IMG/VR virus record: IMGVR_UViG_3300025113_000005
Span: 1 to 59,813 of that record
Direction: 5' to 3' (one strand)
Source of the DNA: a virus
DNA length: 59,813 bases
The position numbers and the translations under genes were made by a program. The notes beneath the pieces were generated by a model. That model was not told where the DNA came from. It ran no database searches and saw only the letters and a list, made by a program, of their open reading frames with translations. Shown here piece by piece: positions 32,649-40,520 of the stretch; position 1 is the first letter of the stretch; each line of letters begins with the position of its first letter.

Positions 32649-32860
32649 TTCTTCACCCGTGCTGCTTCCATCTTGTTGTAGATGTCGCCGATCTTTTCAC
32701 TAGCAAGCCACACGCTCTTCAGCTGATCGCTGCTAGGCACCGCGCCGCGCAGCAGGTGATCAATGGTGTCCAGCGTTCGATCCAGGTTCTTCACCGTGGT
32801 GGCCAGTCGATCTAGCTCTTCCAGCTCTGTCAGGTCAATCAGTTCCTTTAGTGTCTTCAT
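32645..32860 (-). CDS. helical protein, possible CTS type, 71 aa
   Basis: MKTLKELIDLTELEELDRL then a coiled-coil-like helix. The leader has LxE sites compatible with head protease processing, but the protein is short. A late box (32883-32888) is 22 nt upstream. Confidence 0.5.
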   Translation of the reverse strand: MKTLKELIDLTELEELDRLATTVKNLDRTLDTIDHLLRGAVPSSDQLKSVWLASEKIGDIYNKMEAARVKK

Positions 32861-33813
32861 GTGCCCGCCTTTGTTTGTAGGCTATTTACAACGAGTGGCT
32901 CCGCTGTCCTAAACTCCGTTTCAGTGGCCTGGTAGAAGATCCAGCTACCGAGGTCCACCGCAGTCAAGCACTTCCAGCTGGCTGCGTCGCTTTTATAGGA
33001 CCCGAAGGCACAGGTGTCGATGTTCGTCTGTCCAAAGATCGTCGTCGGTCGCTGCAGGATGGTGTGCCCGCTGATGATGTGGCTTAGAGCGGGGTTGTAG
33101 ATGCCAGTGCCCTTCTTGAAGTGATAGTCGACGATTCGCTGGGCCTTGCTCTCATTGACCTGTAGGTTGTAGAACTGGTAGTAGATGTGCCGGCCCCAGC
33201 AGAGGAAGTCGCCGTCACGCGTCTGAACTGTCGCCAGTCGCAGCACCTCCTCAGGGTTGGTCAGCAGCTCGTCGGTGATGGGCCCCCTGTCTGGTGGAAA
33301 CTCCGCGTGAATGACGTGAAATCGCCGCCCATCTGGTCGAAGCACCGTCAGCAGGTAGGGCAGCTCACGCACGTAATCAAGCAGGTCCCAGAGTCGCAGG
33401 CTCTCGTGCTTTGGTGGCGGCGGACGATCAAGCTCGTTGATGATCAGCTTCTTGGAGGCCCGCCATTCTTCCAGCGCGTTGAAGCCCCACAGCCCGCCGT
33501 TTTGAGCCCAAAACGCACCGAGGTAGCCACCATCGAAGGCCTCAATCATCAGCTGCTCGTGGTTGGCCAGCACGCAGTGAAACCACGGTTCCTTCAGCAG
33601 GGCAAGACATTCCAGGCTGTCAGGCCCGCGGTCAACGAGATCACCCACGCTGAACATGCGGTCAACTGCCTTGTTGAAGTTGATGCCGCTTAGCAGCCGC
33701 TCAAACGCCGTAAGAGACCCATGTAGGTCTCCCACGACGAAATCACGGCCGTTCAGGTTCGGTTCGAAGGTCTTAATCGGGTTCTTCATGACGTGGAATA
33801 CAGTCGGCTCCAT
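32857..33813 (-). CDS. PPP-family serine/threonine phosphatase
   Basis: 318 aa. Metallophosphoesterase motifs in order: VVGDLHG, GDLVDRGPDS, LANHEQ, and later SGHTILQRP. This is the lambda-phosphatase/PrpA/ApaH-like class. Start at 33813 taken; an ATG at 33789 (MKNPIKTF) would reduce the overlap with the next gene and is equally possible. Could act on phosphoproteins or dinucleotide alarmones. Confidence 0.88.
   Translation of the reverse strand: MEPTVFHVMKNPIKTFEPNLNGRDFVVGDLHGSLTAFERLLSGINFNKAVDRMFSVGDLVDRGPDSLECLALLKEPWFHCVLANHEQLMIEAFDGGYLGAFWAQNGGLWGFNALEEWRASKKLIINELDRPPPPKHESLRLWDLLDYVRELPYLLTVLRPDGRRFHVIHAEFPPDRGPITDELLTNPEEVLRLATVQTRDGDFLCWGRHIYYQFYNLQVNESKAQRIVDYHFKKGTGIYNPALSHIISGHTILQRPTTIFGQTNIDTCAFGSYKSDAASWKCLTAVDLGSWIFYQATETEFRTAEPLVVNSLQTKAGT
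32883..32888 (-). promoter_or_regulatory. late promoter box TAAATA
   Basis: GTAAATAGCC on the minus strand inside the 3' end of the phosphatase gene. Confidence 0.6.
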
Positions 33814-34018
33814 AGACGGCCCGTATCATTTCTCGGTGAGCTGCTAGGCATGCGTCCTGAACTACCCAAGGGTTTGAGTCTAGGTAGCCGCGCAGGATAT
33901 CCAGCGCAACTGGTGTGATGTCACCGACACCTCCATCAGCGCCAAGGTCCTTTGCGGCCTGCTCGAGAGCCTGCATGATTTCACGCGTGGTGACTGGGTA
34001 CTCGAGCAGGTTACGCAT
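33773..34018 (-). CDS. hypothetical protein, 81 aa
   Basis: MRNLLEYPVTTREIMQALEQ; helical, acidic C-terminus overlapping the phosphatase start by up to 41 nt. No family recognised. Confidence 0.6.
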   Translation of the reverse strand: MRNLLEYPVTTREIMQALEQAAKDLGADGGVGDITPVALDILRGYLDSNPWVVQDACLAAHREMIRAVYGADCIPRHEEPD

Positions 34019-34021
34019 GGC

Positions 34022-34876
34022 TTAGACCTTGAAGACGCCAGCGAAGCTGAAGCGCACGAAGCGGCCGCCCATCTTGGCAAACAGGTCGCCGAGCATGCGG
34101 AAGATCTCAACCAGAAAGTCGCCAATCAGGAGGCTGACGGCGTACGCCGGCCACAGGAACGTCCAGGCGCCGATGAAGCCAGCCAGGCGCTTCCGGTTGA
34201 TGACAGGCTGCACCTGGTGGGTCTCATCGTTCAGCTCGACCTGGATGAAGTCCTTCTTGAGGTCGGACATGATGTACTCTTCGCTGCGCAGGTACTCGGT
34301 GACAAGCTGCGCGGCCACGTCGATGTCCTTGGGAGTGGCTGCCTCGGACTGGGCGGCACGGAGGGCATCGCGGTAGTTGAGCTCGGTCCGCGTGGCTTCC
34401 TTCTTGTCGTTCTTGTTGCCGTCGTTGTTGCTGTTGTCGTCTTTACGCCAAATGGTGCGGTTCGAGGCATTGACGAAGTACTTTCCGTCGCGTTCCTTGA
34501 CCCATTGGGGATCAACGGCCTCGCCGTCTACAGAGAAGGTGACCTTCACTGTCTTGATGAACTTGGCCCAGCTTTCAGCGTGGACGCGGGCCATCTTGCG
34601 CACCGAGAGAACGAACTCGAGCACCGAGTAGGCAAGGCCCGCCGCCAGGTAGATGGCCGCCGGCTTCCAAAACGACCACGACTGAACGGTCTCCCAGACG
34701 CCCGTGAAGGACAGGTCCTGCCAGAACCACGCCGCTGCGATGGCAAGGCCGAGACCGAGAATGTACCACTTGGGGCTCTCGTTGTAGCGGCGGTCAAGGG
34801 CGGTGCCGATGACCATCAGGATGAAGAAGAAGCCAAAAGCGAGAAGTTCGATTAGGCCCAGTCCAAGTTCTATCAT
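34022..34876 (-). CDS. multi-pass membrane protein, 284 aa
   Basis: Three N-terminal hydrophobic segments (residues about 5-25, 40-52, 70-90), a cytoplasmic domain of about 130 residues with a Asn/Asp/Lys linker (DDNSNNDGNKNDKKE), then one more hydrophobic region (FIGAWTFLWPAYAVSLLIG). No family recognised. Might sense or reshape the inner membrane. Confidence 0.65.
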   Translation of the reverse strand: MIELGLGLIELLAFGFFFILMVIGTALDRRYNESPKWYILGLGLAIAAAWFWQDLSFTGVWETVQSWSFWKPAAIYLAAGLAYSVLEFVLSVRKMARVHAESWAKFIKTVKVTFSVDGEAVDPQWVKERDGKYFVNASNRTIWRKDDNSNNDGNKNDKKEATRTELNYRDALRAAQSEAATPKDIDVAAQLVTEYLRSEEYIMSDLKKDFIQVELNDETHQVQPVINRKRLAGFIGAWTFLWPAYAVSLLIGDFLVEIFRMLGDLFAKMGGRFVRFSFAGVFKV

Positions 34877-34907
34877 GATTTACCTCAAATTGCGGTTGCG
34901 GAAGTTC

Positions 34908-34913
34908 ATTCTA
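34908..34913 (-). promoter_or_regulatory. early-type -10 box TAGAAT
   Basis: AGTATAGAATG on the minus strand, 31 nt upstream of ATG 34876. Confidence 0.45.
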
Positions 34914-34938
34914 TACTGCTTCGGGGAGAGCAACGGTC

Positions 34939-34945
34939 ATAAATA
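34939..34945 (+). promoter_or_regulatory. late promoter box ATAAATA (plus)
   Basis: CATAAATACC 25 nt before ATG 34971 on the plus strand. Confidence 0.7.
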
Positions 34946-34970
34946 CCAGGATAGAAAGCTGGAGACACCG

Positions 34971-35642
34971 ATGCTCACCATTCAAGGTACCAAGGAATCA
35001 GTTCACGCCGTCGCAACGGTAAACCTGAACGCCGTTTACGACAATGGAGATCAGCCCGATCCGACACTCGGATGGCCATCGACCCTGACCGCGACCGCCA
35101 ACGGGGTGCTCGTGGTGGATGGATACGCTCCAGCTATCACCAACCGGGTGTTGGTAACCGCCCAGACCAACCCAGCGCACAACGGAATCTATCGCGTGAT
35201 CGATGCAGGATCCTCTACGACGCCGTGGTTTCTCAAGCGCTACTCCGATGCCAACAACTCTGATGAAGGTCTTGCCGCCAAGATGGTTACTGGGCTGCTT
35301 GCCTTCGTTCGCTACGGGACCGTAAACGGGACCAGCACGTGGCTCTCTACCACTACGGTGGATGTCGTTGGAACCGATCCGAACGTTTGGGTCCGGGCCC
35401 ACACCGCCCTCTACGCCTTCGCTCCGAGCGCCAAGGTGTGGGTCGTCAAGGCCGATACCTTTGGCGTCGGCAAGGGCACCGTCAACGCCGTCGCTGTGGC
35501 GTCCACCACGACCGCACCGACCACCATCTCCTACGCGATCATCTACGACAACACGACGCGGCCAACCGCCAGCGTCGACAGCAGTCTCGTCTTTGGTGAC
35601 GTCGACTCGGCGCTCGCCTTCTACAAGCCGCTGATCACCTGA
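34971..35642 (+). CDS. tail-fibre/virion-surface-like protein
   Basis: 223 aa. ATG 34971 has GGAG at the right distance and a plus-strand late box. Blocks such as NRVLVTAQTNPAHNGIYRVI and DAGSSTTPWFLKRYSDAN match a repeated module of phage tail-fibre and baseplate decoration proteins. One of four plus-strand genes in the window. Probably on the virion surface; binding partner unknown. Confidence 0.7.
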   Translation: MLTIQGTKESVHAVATVNLNAVYDNGDQPDPTLGWPSTLTATANGVLVVDGYAPAITNRVLVTAQTNPAHNGIYRVIDAGSSTTPWFLKRYSDANNSDEGLAAKMVTGLLAFVRYGTVNGTSTWLSTTTVDVVGTDPNVWVRAHTALYAFAPSAKVWVVKADTFGVGKGTVNAVAVASTTTAPTTISYAIIYDNTTRPTASVDSSLVFGDVDSALAFYKPLIT

Positions 35643-35645
35643 GCG

Positions 35646-36338
35646 TCAGTCGTCACCGAACCCGGTGAAAGCCAGCAGCAGCTGCAGCAGGCTGGAGAAA
35701 ATGTTGAGCAGGTCCAGGTAGATGCCCACCGTGGCCAGCACGTAGTTGTCTTGGCCACCGTTGACGACCTGCTGAACGTCGTAGATCAGGAACACCGTAA
35801 AGACGACCAGCGCCACCGCGGCGAGCAGGACCACCAGCCACGAGAGCTGCAGCAGGATGTTCAGGACCCCGACGACAACGATCGCCAGCACCGCCCCGAG
35901 CAGGAAACCACCCATCCCAGAGAAGTCCCGCTTCGTCGTAGCGGCGTAGGCGGAGCAGCCCACCAGCGCCGCACAGGTTCCAGCGAAGGCCAGCGCAATG
36001 AGCCCTGCCCCGTTGGTGACGCCAAGCGCGAGTGAGATCAACCCAGACATGCCACCGCCCATCACGAAGGTGAAGAGCAGCGTCAGCGGAATGGCCACTG
36101 CATGGTTGGCCGTGAGATGGATGCCAAAGAGGAAGCTGAAGGCCAGCAGCAGGAAGCCGCCCAGCGACAGCCAGGGGGACTCGCGCATCAGCTCCGGCAC
36201 GCCGAGGTCGATGCCGAGATAGACCCCCAGGATCGTTGGTAGCAGCGTCAGGGCGAGCAGCAGGAAGGTGTTGCGCAGCACCTTGTTGGTGGCAGCGGTG
36301 CCACGAAACGCGGATTCGCGAAGCATGCTTGTGTACAT
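35646..36338 (-). CDS. Bax-inhibitor-1/YccA family membrane protein
   Basis: 230 aa, seven hydrophobic segments, with the family C-terminus VFLIYDVQQVVNGGQDNYV and LYLDL-type ending (IYLDLLNIFSSLLQLL). Bacterial YccA is a substrate and inhibitor of the membrane protease FtsH; BI-1 proteins also act as pH-sensitive leak channels. ATG 36338 has AGGAGAG upstream. A phage copy could shield proteins from FtsH or affect membrane ion balance (inference). Confidence 0.88.
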   Translation of the reverse strand: MYTSMLRESAFRGTAATNKVLRNTFLLLALTLLPTILGVYLGIDLGVPELMRESPWLSLGGFLLLAFSFLFGIHLTANHAVAIPLTLLFTFVMGGGMSGLISLALGVTNGAGLIALAFAGTCAALVGCSAYAATTKRDFSGMGGFLLGAVLAIVVVGVLNILLQLSWLVVLLAAVALVVFTVFLIYDVQQVVNGGQDNYVLATVGIYLDLLNIFSSLLQLLLAFTGFGDD

Positions 36339-36373
36339 GGACTCTCCTGTCATCAGGTTGAAAGGTAGCTCGG

Positions 36374-36380
36374 TATTTAC
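36374..36380 (-). promoter_or_regulatory. late promoter box GTAAATA
   Basis: Overlaps the TAA stop of 36377-36868 and lies 35 nt upstream of ATG 36338. Confidence 0.55.
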
Positions 36381-36868
36381 TTCGCCCCGAACTTAGGCGG
36401 GTCACGGAACTGCCTGAAGGCACCGCCACATAGCGCTGGAACATGGGCAGACAGCACGTTGTCAAGATGGTTCTGTGCGTGCTGGGTGCGCAGAAAGAAC
36501 CCTCGAAGCACGTAGTGCAGGCCAGCCTGCGGCACCACCGCAGGTAACAGGCTGAACGAGGCATGGTAGATAGCCACGTGCTCCTGTTCGTGCCTGTAGA
36601 CCTCGTTCTGCATGCAGCCACCATCCAGCACCTCGGTGGCTAGGTAGACGGTGACGTTGCGGTAGCCGACCTGCATCGAGCACTCGCCCGGATTGAGGTA
36701 CATCTCAGCCTCGGTGAGCCCAAGGTACGGCTCACCCTTCTGGTCCCGGAGCTGCTCACGAGTAAGCGTGAAGTTCTCGGAGTAGAAGAACGTTTGGGGG
36801 TCGAGGCGCACCTCCTCGCAGTTCGCCAGTGAGGCGGTAACGGCAATAATGAGGGCGCCAAGCGTCAA
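36377..36868 (-). CDS. exported HExxH protein, possible metalloprotease
   Basis: 163 aa, TTG start coupled to the gene before. Signal-like N-terminus (MTLGALIIAVTASLANC), then YRHEQEHVAIYHASF with a HExxH zinc-binding motif. Several Cys. Likely a periplasmic zinc peptidase; substrate unknown. Confidence 0.55.
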   Translation of the reverse strand: MTLGALIIAVTASLANCEEVRLDPQTFFYSENFTLTREQLRDQKGEPYLGLTEAEMYLNPGECSMQVGYRNVTVYLATEVLDGGCMQNEVYRHEQEHVAIYHASFSLLPAVVPQAGLHYVLRGFFLRTQHAQNHLDNVLSAHVPALCGGAFRQFRDPPKFGAK

Positions 36869-37116
36869 CGCAGGACCTTCAGCTTCGGGTCGAGGTGGGC
36901 GAGCGCGAAGTTGCCCATGCCAAGGCAGAGCTGGCGGATGGAGTGAGCGCTGCGGACCATGGCGCGGGCCTTGGCCACGTTGTCCGGGTGCGCGCCTTCA
37001 GCCGCATCGATGCGATCGAAGCAGGCACCCTGCGCGATGACAAGGTTGGCCTTCTTTTCGATTTCCCCGATGAAGGCGAAGTCGAAGAACCCGGTACCGC
37101 GCTGCTTGGCTGCCAT
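36865..37116 (-). CDS. hypothetical protein, 83 aa
   Basis: ATG 37116 with AAAGGA 6 nt upstream gives MAAKQRGTGFFDFAFIGE. Helical core with two Cys. No family recognised. An early-type promoter lies at 37144-37149. Confidence 0.6.
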   Translation of the reverse strand: MAAKQRGTGFFDFAFIGEIEKKANLVIAQGACFDRIDAAEGAHPDNVAKARAMVRSAHSIRQLCLGMGNFALAHLDPKLKVLR

Positions 37117-37143
37117 GTGTGTTCCTTTTGAGGTTGATAGGCT

Positions 37144-37149
37144 ATTATA
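37144..37149 (-). promoter_or_regulatory. early-type -10 box TATAAT
   Basis: GAAGGTGTATAATAGCC on the minus strand, upstream of ATG 37116. Confidence 0.6.
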
Positions 37150-37654
37150 CACCTTCGGTCATCGCAGGTACACTGGCTGTCTGTAACTTGTAACCAGCTG
37201 GGAAGCCAAGCTCGGCGTAGGCCTCATAGAAGTCCAGCTTGAGGTCCAAGCCAAAGCTTACCGCCAGGGCCTGCATCTTCGTGTTGTACCGCAGGCAGGA
37301 CATGCAGAGCTTCTGCAGCTTCAGCTCCCGCCCACGGCGAATCACGGCGCGCATGAGCTCGCGTGCCAGCCCGGTGCCTCGCTCATTGGCGTCGATCGAG
37401 AAGGCCGCCTCGGCGCTGGTGGAGGTGGCCTTTGCCAGGCACGCCATGCCGATGAGGTCCTTGCCACGAAAGGCCCCAAAGACGGTCGTTGTTTTGAAGT
37501 CGAGGATGGTGCTGGCGTAGTGCCTAACGCCGTCATCTGAGATGGTGCAGAAGAACCGCAGGCGGCGGTCATCTGAGCTGAGCCGCAGCAGGTGGGCTTG
37601 AATGGCTGGTCGGTCAACCTCAGTGAGGATGACGATAGGTGGGGTGGAGGACAT
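37145..37654 (-). CDS. GNAT acetyltransferase
   Basis: 169 aa. AAFSIDANERGTGLARELMRAV contains the acetyl-CoA loop (RGTGLA). Similar to stress-type GNATs with the RLSSDDRRLRFF N-terminal block seen in protein or small-molecule acetyltransferases. Target unknown. A late box is 45 nt upstream. Confidence 0.75.
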   Translation of the reverse strand: MSSTPPIVILTEVDRPAIQAHLLRLSSDDRRLRFFCTISDDGVRHYASTILDFKTTTVFGAFRGKDLIGMACLAKATSTSAEAAFSIDANERGTGLARELMRAVIRRGRELKLQKLCMSCLRYNTKMQALAVSFGLDLKLDFYEAYAELGFPAGYKLQTASVPAMTEGV

Positions 37655-37698
37655 GAAGGCTCCCTGTGGTGTGTGTAGCCTTCCAGTTGAAGGCAGGG

Positions 37699-37706
37699 CT
37701 ATTTAT
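37699..37706 (-). promoter_or_regulatory. late promoter box ATAAATAG
   Basis: CATAAATAGCC overlaps the TAG stop of the PBP gene and drives 37145-37654. Confidence 0.6.
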
Positions 37707-38463
37707 GCCGGCGCTTCTTAGCTGCTGGCTTTACAACCTTCACCGGTACGTAGAAGTCGGTATCTCCAAGCCGCCGTCGCAGCTCAATGAGGTCAGCCCA
37801 CCGCTGCCGTGTGTTGGCAGCACCGAGAATCACAACGGTGAGGAGCTCGCTCTTCACTCTCAGCACCACCGTCAGGCAGCCGCCGCTGGAGTTGATGAAC
37901 CCCGTCTTAGAGAGCAGGAAGTACCAGCCGTCCTTTTCAAGAAGGGGGTTCGTGCTGTGACGAGCACCGATCTCAGCGGTGAGCTCAATCGATCGAGGCC
38001 CTACCTCGGTCAGGTAGAGCTCGCGCGCCGCCTCAGCCAGCTGCCGAGCGGTGGAGCGGTTGGCGGGATCCAGCCCTGAGCCCTCGACCAGCGTGGCGTA
38101 GCGCGTGTCTGGTGGAGCGGTGCGAGCGAGGGTGAGGGCGGCGACGTTGTCAGAGGAGATGAGCGCGAGCTCGATGAGCTGGCGTCGCTTGTAGCTGTGT
38201 CCGACCCGCAACGGAGTGGAGCGCATCCGCCCGGTGTGGTAGTCTCCCTTGGTGACCGTGAGCAGCTCATCTTGGTCCAGCTTGACTGCCTGCTCAGCCA
38301 CGAAGAGCTTCGTGATGCTGGCGATTGGACGCTCTCGGTCTGGGTTGTGCTCAAGGAGCACCTCCCCGTTGAGGTTGGTAACGATGTACGCCTCAGCGGT
38401 GATAGGAGTAGACGCCCAGCTCCACAGCGGGCAGAGCACCAGCAGAAGCGCGAGCGGCTTCAT
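37699..38463 (-). CDS. S11-family penicillin-binding protein (PBP7/DacA-like)
   Basis: 254 aa with signal peptide (MKPLALLLVLCPLWSWA). Active-site motifs in order: ASITKLF (SxxK), SSDN (SxN), LSKTGFIN (KTG). S11 enzymes act as D,D-carboxypeptidases or endopeptidases on peptidoglycan stems. The C-terminal anchor helix is missing and ends in a basic tail, so it is more like soluble PBP7. Unusual in phages. Stop TAG. Confidence 0.88.
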   Translation of the reverse strand: MKPLALLLVLCPLWSWASTPITAEAYIVTNLNGEVLLEHNPDRERPIASITKLFVAEQAVKLDQDELLTVTKGDYHTGRMRSTPLRVGHSYKRRQLIELALISSDNVAALTLARTAPPDTRYATLVEGSGLDPANRSTARQLAEAARELYLTEVGPRSIELTAEIGARHSTNPLLEKDGWYFLLSKTGFINSSGGCLTVVLRVKSELLTVVILGAANTRQRWADLIELRRRLGDTDFYVPVKVVKPAAKKRRHK

Positions 38464-38693
38464 CGTCGCTTCAAATTCCAGAAGGCGTGATCGATACGGA
38501 CCTGCTGCTCCTTCTCGGAGAGCTCGCCGTTGCCCGAGCGGTGGGCGTAGCTCCAGCCGCAGATCTTGCCAACGAGAGCGCGCACGGCGTCGGGCCGCAT
38601 CGTCACCTCGGCGTGTAGCTGGATGTCGTGCAGCAGCTGCTCGTAGACCTCTACCTTCTCGCGCAGAGTGGGGTGCTTTGGTTTTTGGATCAT
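38460..38693 (-). CDS. hypothetical protein, 77 aa
   Basis: MIQKPKHPTLREKVEVYEQLLHDI; helical, basic. ATGA coupling on both sides. No family recognised. Confidence 0.6.
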   Translation of the reverse strand: MIQKPKHPTLREKVEVYEQLLHDIQLHAEVTMRPDAVRALVGKICGWSYAHRSGNGELSEKEQQVRIDHAFWNLKRR

Positions 38694-39019
38694 ACGATGG
38701 CCCAGGTGTCTCCAAACTTGCGTAGCTTCATGCTCTCGAAGGTCTCAATCGGGATGCGGGTGTCGGCCTTCTCATCAGGGCCAAGCGGTCCGTCGATGGT
38801 GCCACGCAGCATCACGTCTTGCCTGACGCGCGTGATAACCTTCTGGACACCGTTGTAGGTAACAACGTCTTCCGTTTCCACGTCAGTTTCAATCGTGAAG
38901 TCAGTCACAGCTAGATTGTAGCCGTTGTCGTGCAGCGACATGAAGCGCGTCACGGTCTCGCCCTTCTCGATGAGCTTCCGCAGCAGCGTGAAGATGAGAG
39001 GGTTGTCAGAGGAGGACAA
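38690..39019 (-). CDS. PLxxxLLxKLxxKG repeat-domain protein, one copy
   Basis: 109 aa consisting of one unit of the repeat domain expanded at 40.5-44.6 kb: NPLIFTLLRKLIEKGETVTRF at the start and LKLRKFGDTWAIV at the end, with beta strands between. Function unknown; its separate position shows the domain is self-contained. Confidence 0.65.
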   Translation of the reverse strand: MSSSDNPLIFTLLRKLIEKGETVTRFMSLHDNGYNLAVTDFTIETDVETEDVVTYNGVQKVITRVRQDVMLRGTIDGPLGPDEKADTRIPIETFESMKLRKFGDTWAIV

Positions 39020-39611
39020 GACCTGGCTCCTTAAGACAGAGCAGTCGACACGCCTCAGCGTAGTTGCTGAAGGTAAGGCCGTGCTCGGCGTTAACGAGCA
39101 CGAGCGGCTGCCCTAGCAGCATGTCGTTGCTGTCATCGAGGATGACGTAGGTCGGATCGAAGGCGTTGAAGTCCTCCGTCCAGCGGTCGATGAACGCGTG
39201 GATCTCCTCACCTCGAGGGCGGTGAAGAACGGGCGTCACGCCGAAGTGAGAAGGTACCTCGAGCCCCATGGCGGTGAGGTACAGCTTCAGCCGGCGCAGG
39301 TGCTCAGGCGAGGCGTAGGGTACCTTGCTGTGGCAGAAGAACTTGCGGTGCGTGGAGCTAAGGATGAGCCCCATCTCGGGGTCGGCTTCGAGCAGCTTGT
39401 TCACCAGCGCGACGCAGACAGGATCCACCGTCTGCAACCCGAAGCGGGCACCGTACTCCAGGCCGTCCTCGTCCACCATGTCGAAGTCCTCCTCGTCCAG
39501 GCGGCACAGCTGCCGCACCAGCTCTGAGGTCACCGGCGTGGGGCCTATCTTCACGACCACCGAGCGGCTGCTGTTGAGCACCCCGTCGATGTCGAGAAAG
39601 AGAAGCTTCAT
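39006..39611 (-). CDS. HAD-superfamily phosphatase-like protein
   Basis: 201 aa from ATG 39611 (ATGA overlap). LLFLDIDGVLNSSRS is HAD motif I; ILSSTHR and YVILDDSNDM fit motifs II and IV. Similar phage proteins act as nucleic-acid 3'-phosphatases or 5'-nucleotidases. Substrate unknown. Confidence 0.75.
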   Translation of the reverse strand: MKLLFLDIDGVLNSSRSVVVKIGPTPVTSELVRQLCRLDEEDFDMVDEDGLEYGARFGLQTVDPVCVALVNKLLEADPEMGLILSSTHRKFFCHSKVPYASPEHLRRLKLYLTAMGLEVPSHFGVTPVLHRPRGEEIHAFIDRWTEDFNAFDPTYVILDDSNDMLLGQPLVLVNAEHGLTFSNYAEACRLLCLKEPGLVLL

Positions 39612-40051
39612 TGGATCTTCCACGAGCCATCTGCCTGCCGGCAGGCAGTGCCAACGAGTTCCTCGCGCTTGCCGCCGATGTAGCCGACCTGGGTGAATTC
39701 ACGGCAGACGGTGCCCTGGTGCGGGCGAGCAGGGCGCGGCGTCACCTCGTAGCGGGTGTTGGTATCCGGGTTGTTCCACTGAGTCGTGCGACCGGATGGT
39801 GAGGTCTCGAGGGCGTAGGCAACCTTGCGGCGGTCGGCCTCGTCCATGCGGCGGCCGATATTGCTACCGACTGCCACACCAATGAGGGTACCTACGACGG
39901 TTGCAACGATCTTTCCTGTGCCACCGCCAACCTGGTTACCGACGATGCCGCCGGCGGCCCCACCGATGATGGCGCCTTGCTGCTCATTGGTCAGAGTGCC
40001 GCAGGCGGAGAGAGCGAGCGCCGCTGAAAGCGCAAGAACAGTTAGCTTCAC
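39608..40051 (-). CDS. glycine-zipper outer-membrane lipoprotein (17-kDa antigen/SlyB-like)
   Basis: 147 aa from GTG 40051 with AAGGGG. Lipobox LALSAC. Glycine zipper GAIIGGAAGGIVGNQVGGGTG with a second hydrophobic hairpin (VVGTLIGVAVGSNIG), then a C-terminal domain with VCREF and GTACRQADGSWKI, as in rickettsial 17-kDa antigen family. Would sit in the outer membrane; effect on phage exclusion or envelope stress is possible. Confidence 0.8.
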   Translation of the reverse strand: MKLTVLALSAALALSACGTLTNEQQGAIIGGAAGGIVGNQVGGGTGKIVATVVGTLIGVAVGSNIGRRMDEADRRKVAYALETSPSGRTTQWNNPDTNTRYEVTPRPARPHQGTVCREFTQVGYIGGKREELVGTACRQADGSWKIQ

Positions 40052-40061
40052 AGAAATCCCC

Positions 40062-40334
40062 TTAGGAGATGCAGGTGTCGGGAGCGTCGGTGACGGGCGC
40101 ATGCCGGCGCTCGTATCCCAGGTTGCGAATGGTGGCGCTGCCCACCTCGGGATCGATGGTCCAGACGAGGTCGTCGCCGACCCGCCAGTCAGCGGCCTCG
40201 ATCCAGGCGGCGCTCAGCGTCATGAGCCCCGAGCCGTCAGGCAAATCGTGAAACTGGATGTCAGGCCCTTCAGGATCGTGCGATGGGTCGCCTGGCAGCT
40301 TGTCGTCTGAAACGGAGAGGTTGAAGGTAGTCAT
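40062..40334 (-). CDS. hypothetical small protein, 90 aa
   Basis: MTTFNLSVSDDKLPGDPS..., with ADWRVGDDLVWTID, a pattern like AbrB/SpoVT-type swapped hairpins. ATG 40334 follows a TAGAAT box by 6 nt. No firm family. Confidence 0.6.
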   Translation of the reverse strand: MTTFNLSVSDDKLPGDPSHDPEGPDIQFHDLPDGSGLMTLSAAWIEAADWRVGDDLVWTIDPEVGSATIRNLGYERRHAPVTDAPDTCIS

Positions 40335-40340
40335 AGCAGC

Positions 40341-40346
40341 ATTCTA
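40341..40346 (-). promoter_or_regulatory. early-type -10 box TAGAAT
   Basis: GATATAGAATGCTGCT then ATG 40334 on the minus strand. Confidence 0.5.
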
Positions 40347-40374
40347 TATCAACTGTGCCGAAAAAGATACTGGC

Positions 40375-40518
40375 TCAAGCAGGTTGATCGTCCTTAGGCG
40401 GGTCATCTTTTGGTTGATCAGGTGGCTTAGGTACAGGTGGCTGGTGTACAGGAGGGACGGGGCTTGTCCCCTTCTTGACTGGTGGGTGTCGTTTTGGCAG
40501 GTGCTTGAACCAGCTCAT
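40375..40518 (-). CDS. small Pro-rich protein, 47 aa
   Basis: Found by reading the gap: MSWFKHLPKRHPPVKKGTS, then PPVHQPPVPKPPDQPKDD. Starts 2 nt after the stop of 40521-41231, so it is probably the last gene of that operon. Extended, basic then acidic; no family recognised. Confidence 0.55.
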   Translation of the reverse strand: MSWFKHLPKRHPPVKKGTSPVPPVHQPPVPKPPDQPKDDPPKDDQPA

Positions 40519-40520
40519 AC

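Noticed and set aside
35653-36624. 323-codon minus-strand ORF overlapping the BI-1 gene in another frame
   Set aside because: Arg/Pro/Cys-rich shadow; the BI-1 frame has hydrophobic segments and family motifs.
37654-37699. Amber readthrough fusing the PBP to the following GNAT gene
   Set aside because: The distance between TAG and the GNAT ATG is 44 nt, so the frames do not match.
37699-38715. N-terminal extension of the PBP to 338 aa
   Set aside because: The added 84 residues are Arg-rich shadow of 38460-38693; the ATG 38463 with a signal peptide fits better.
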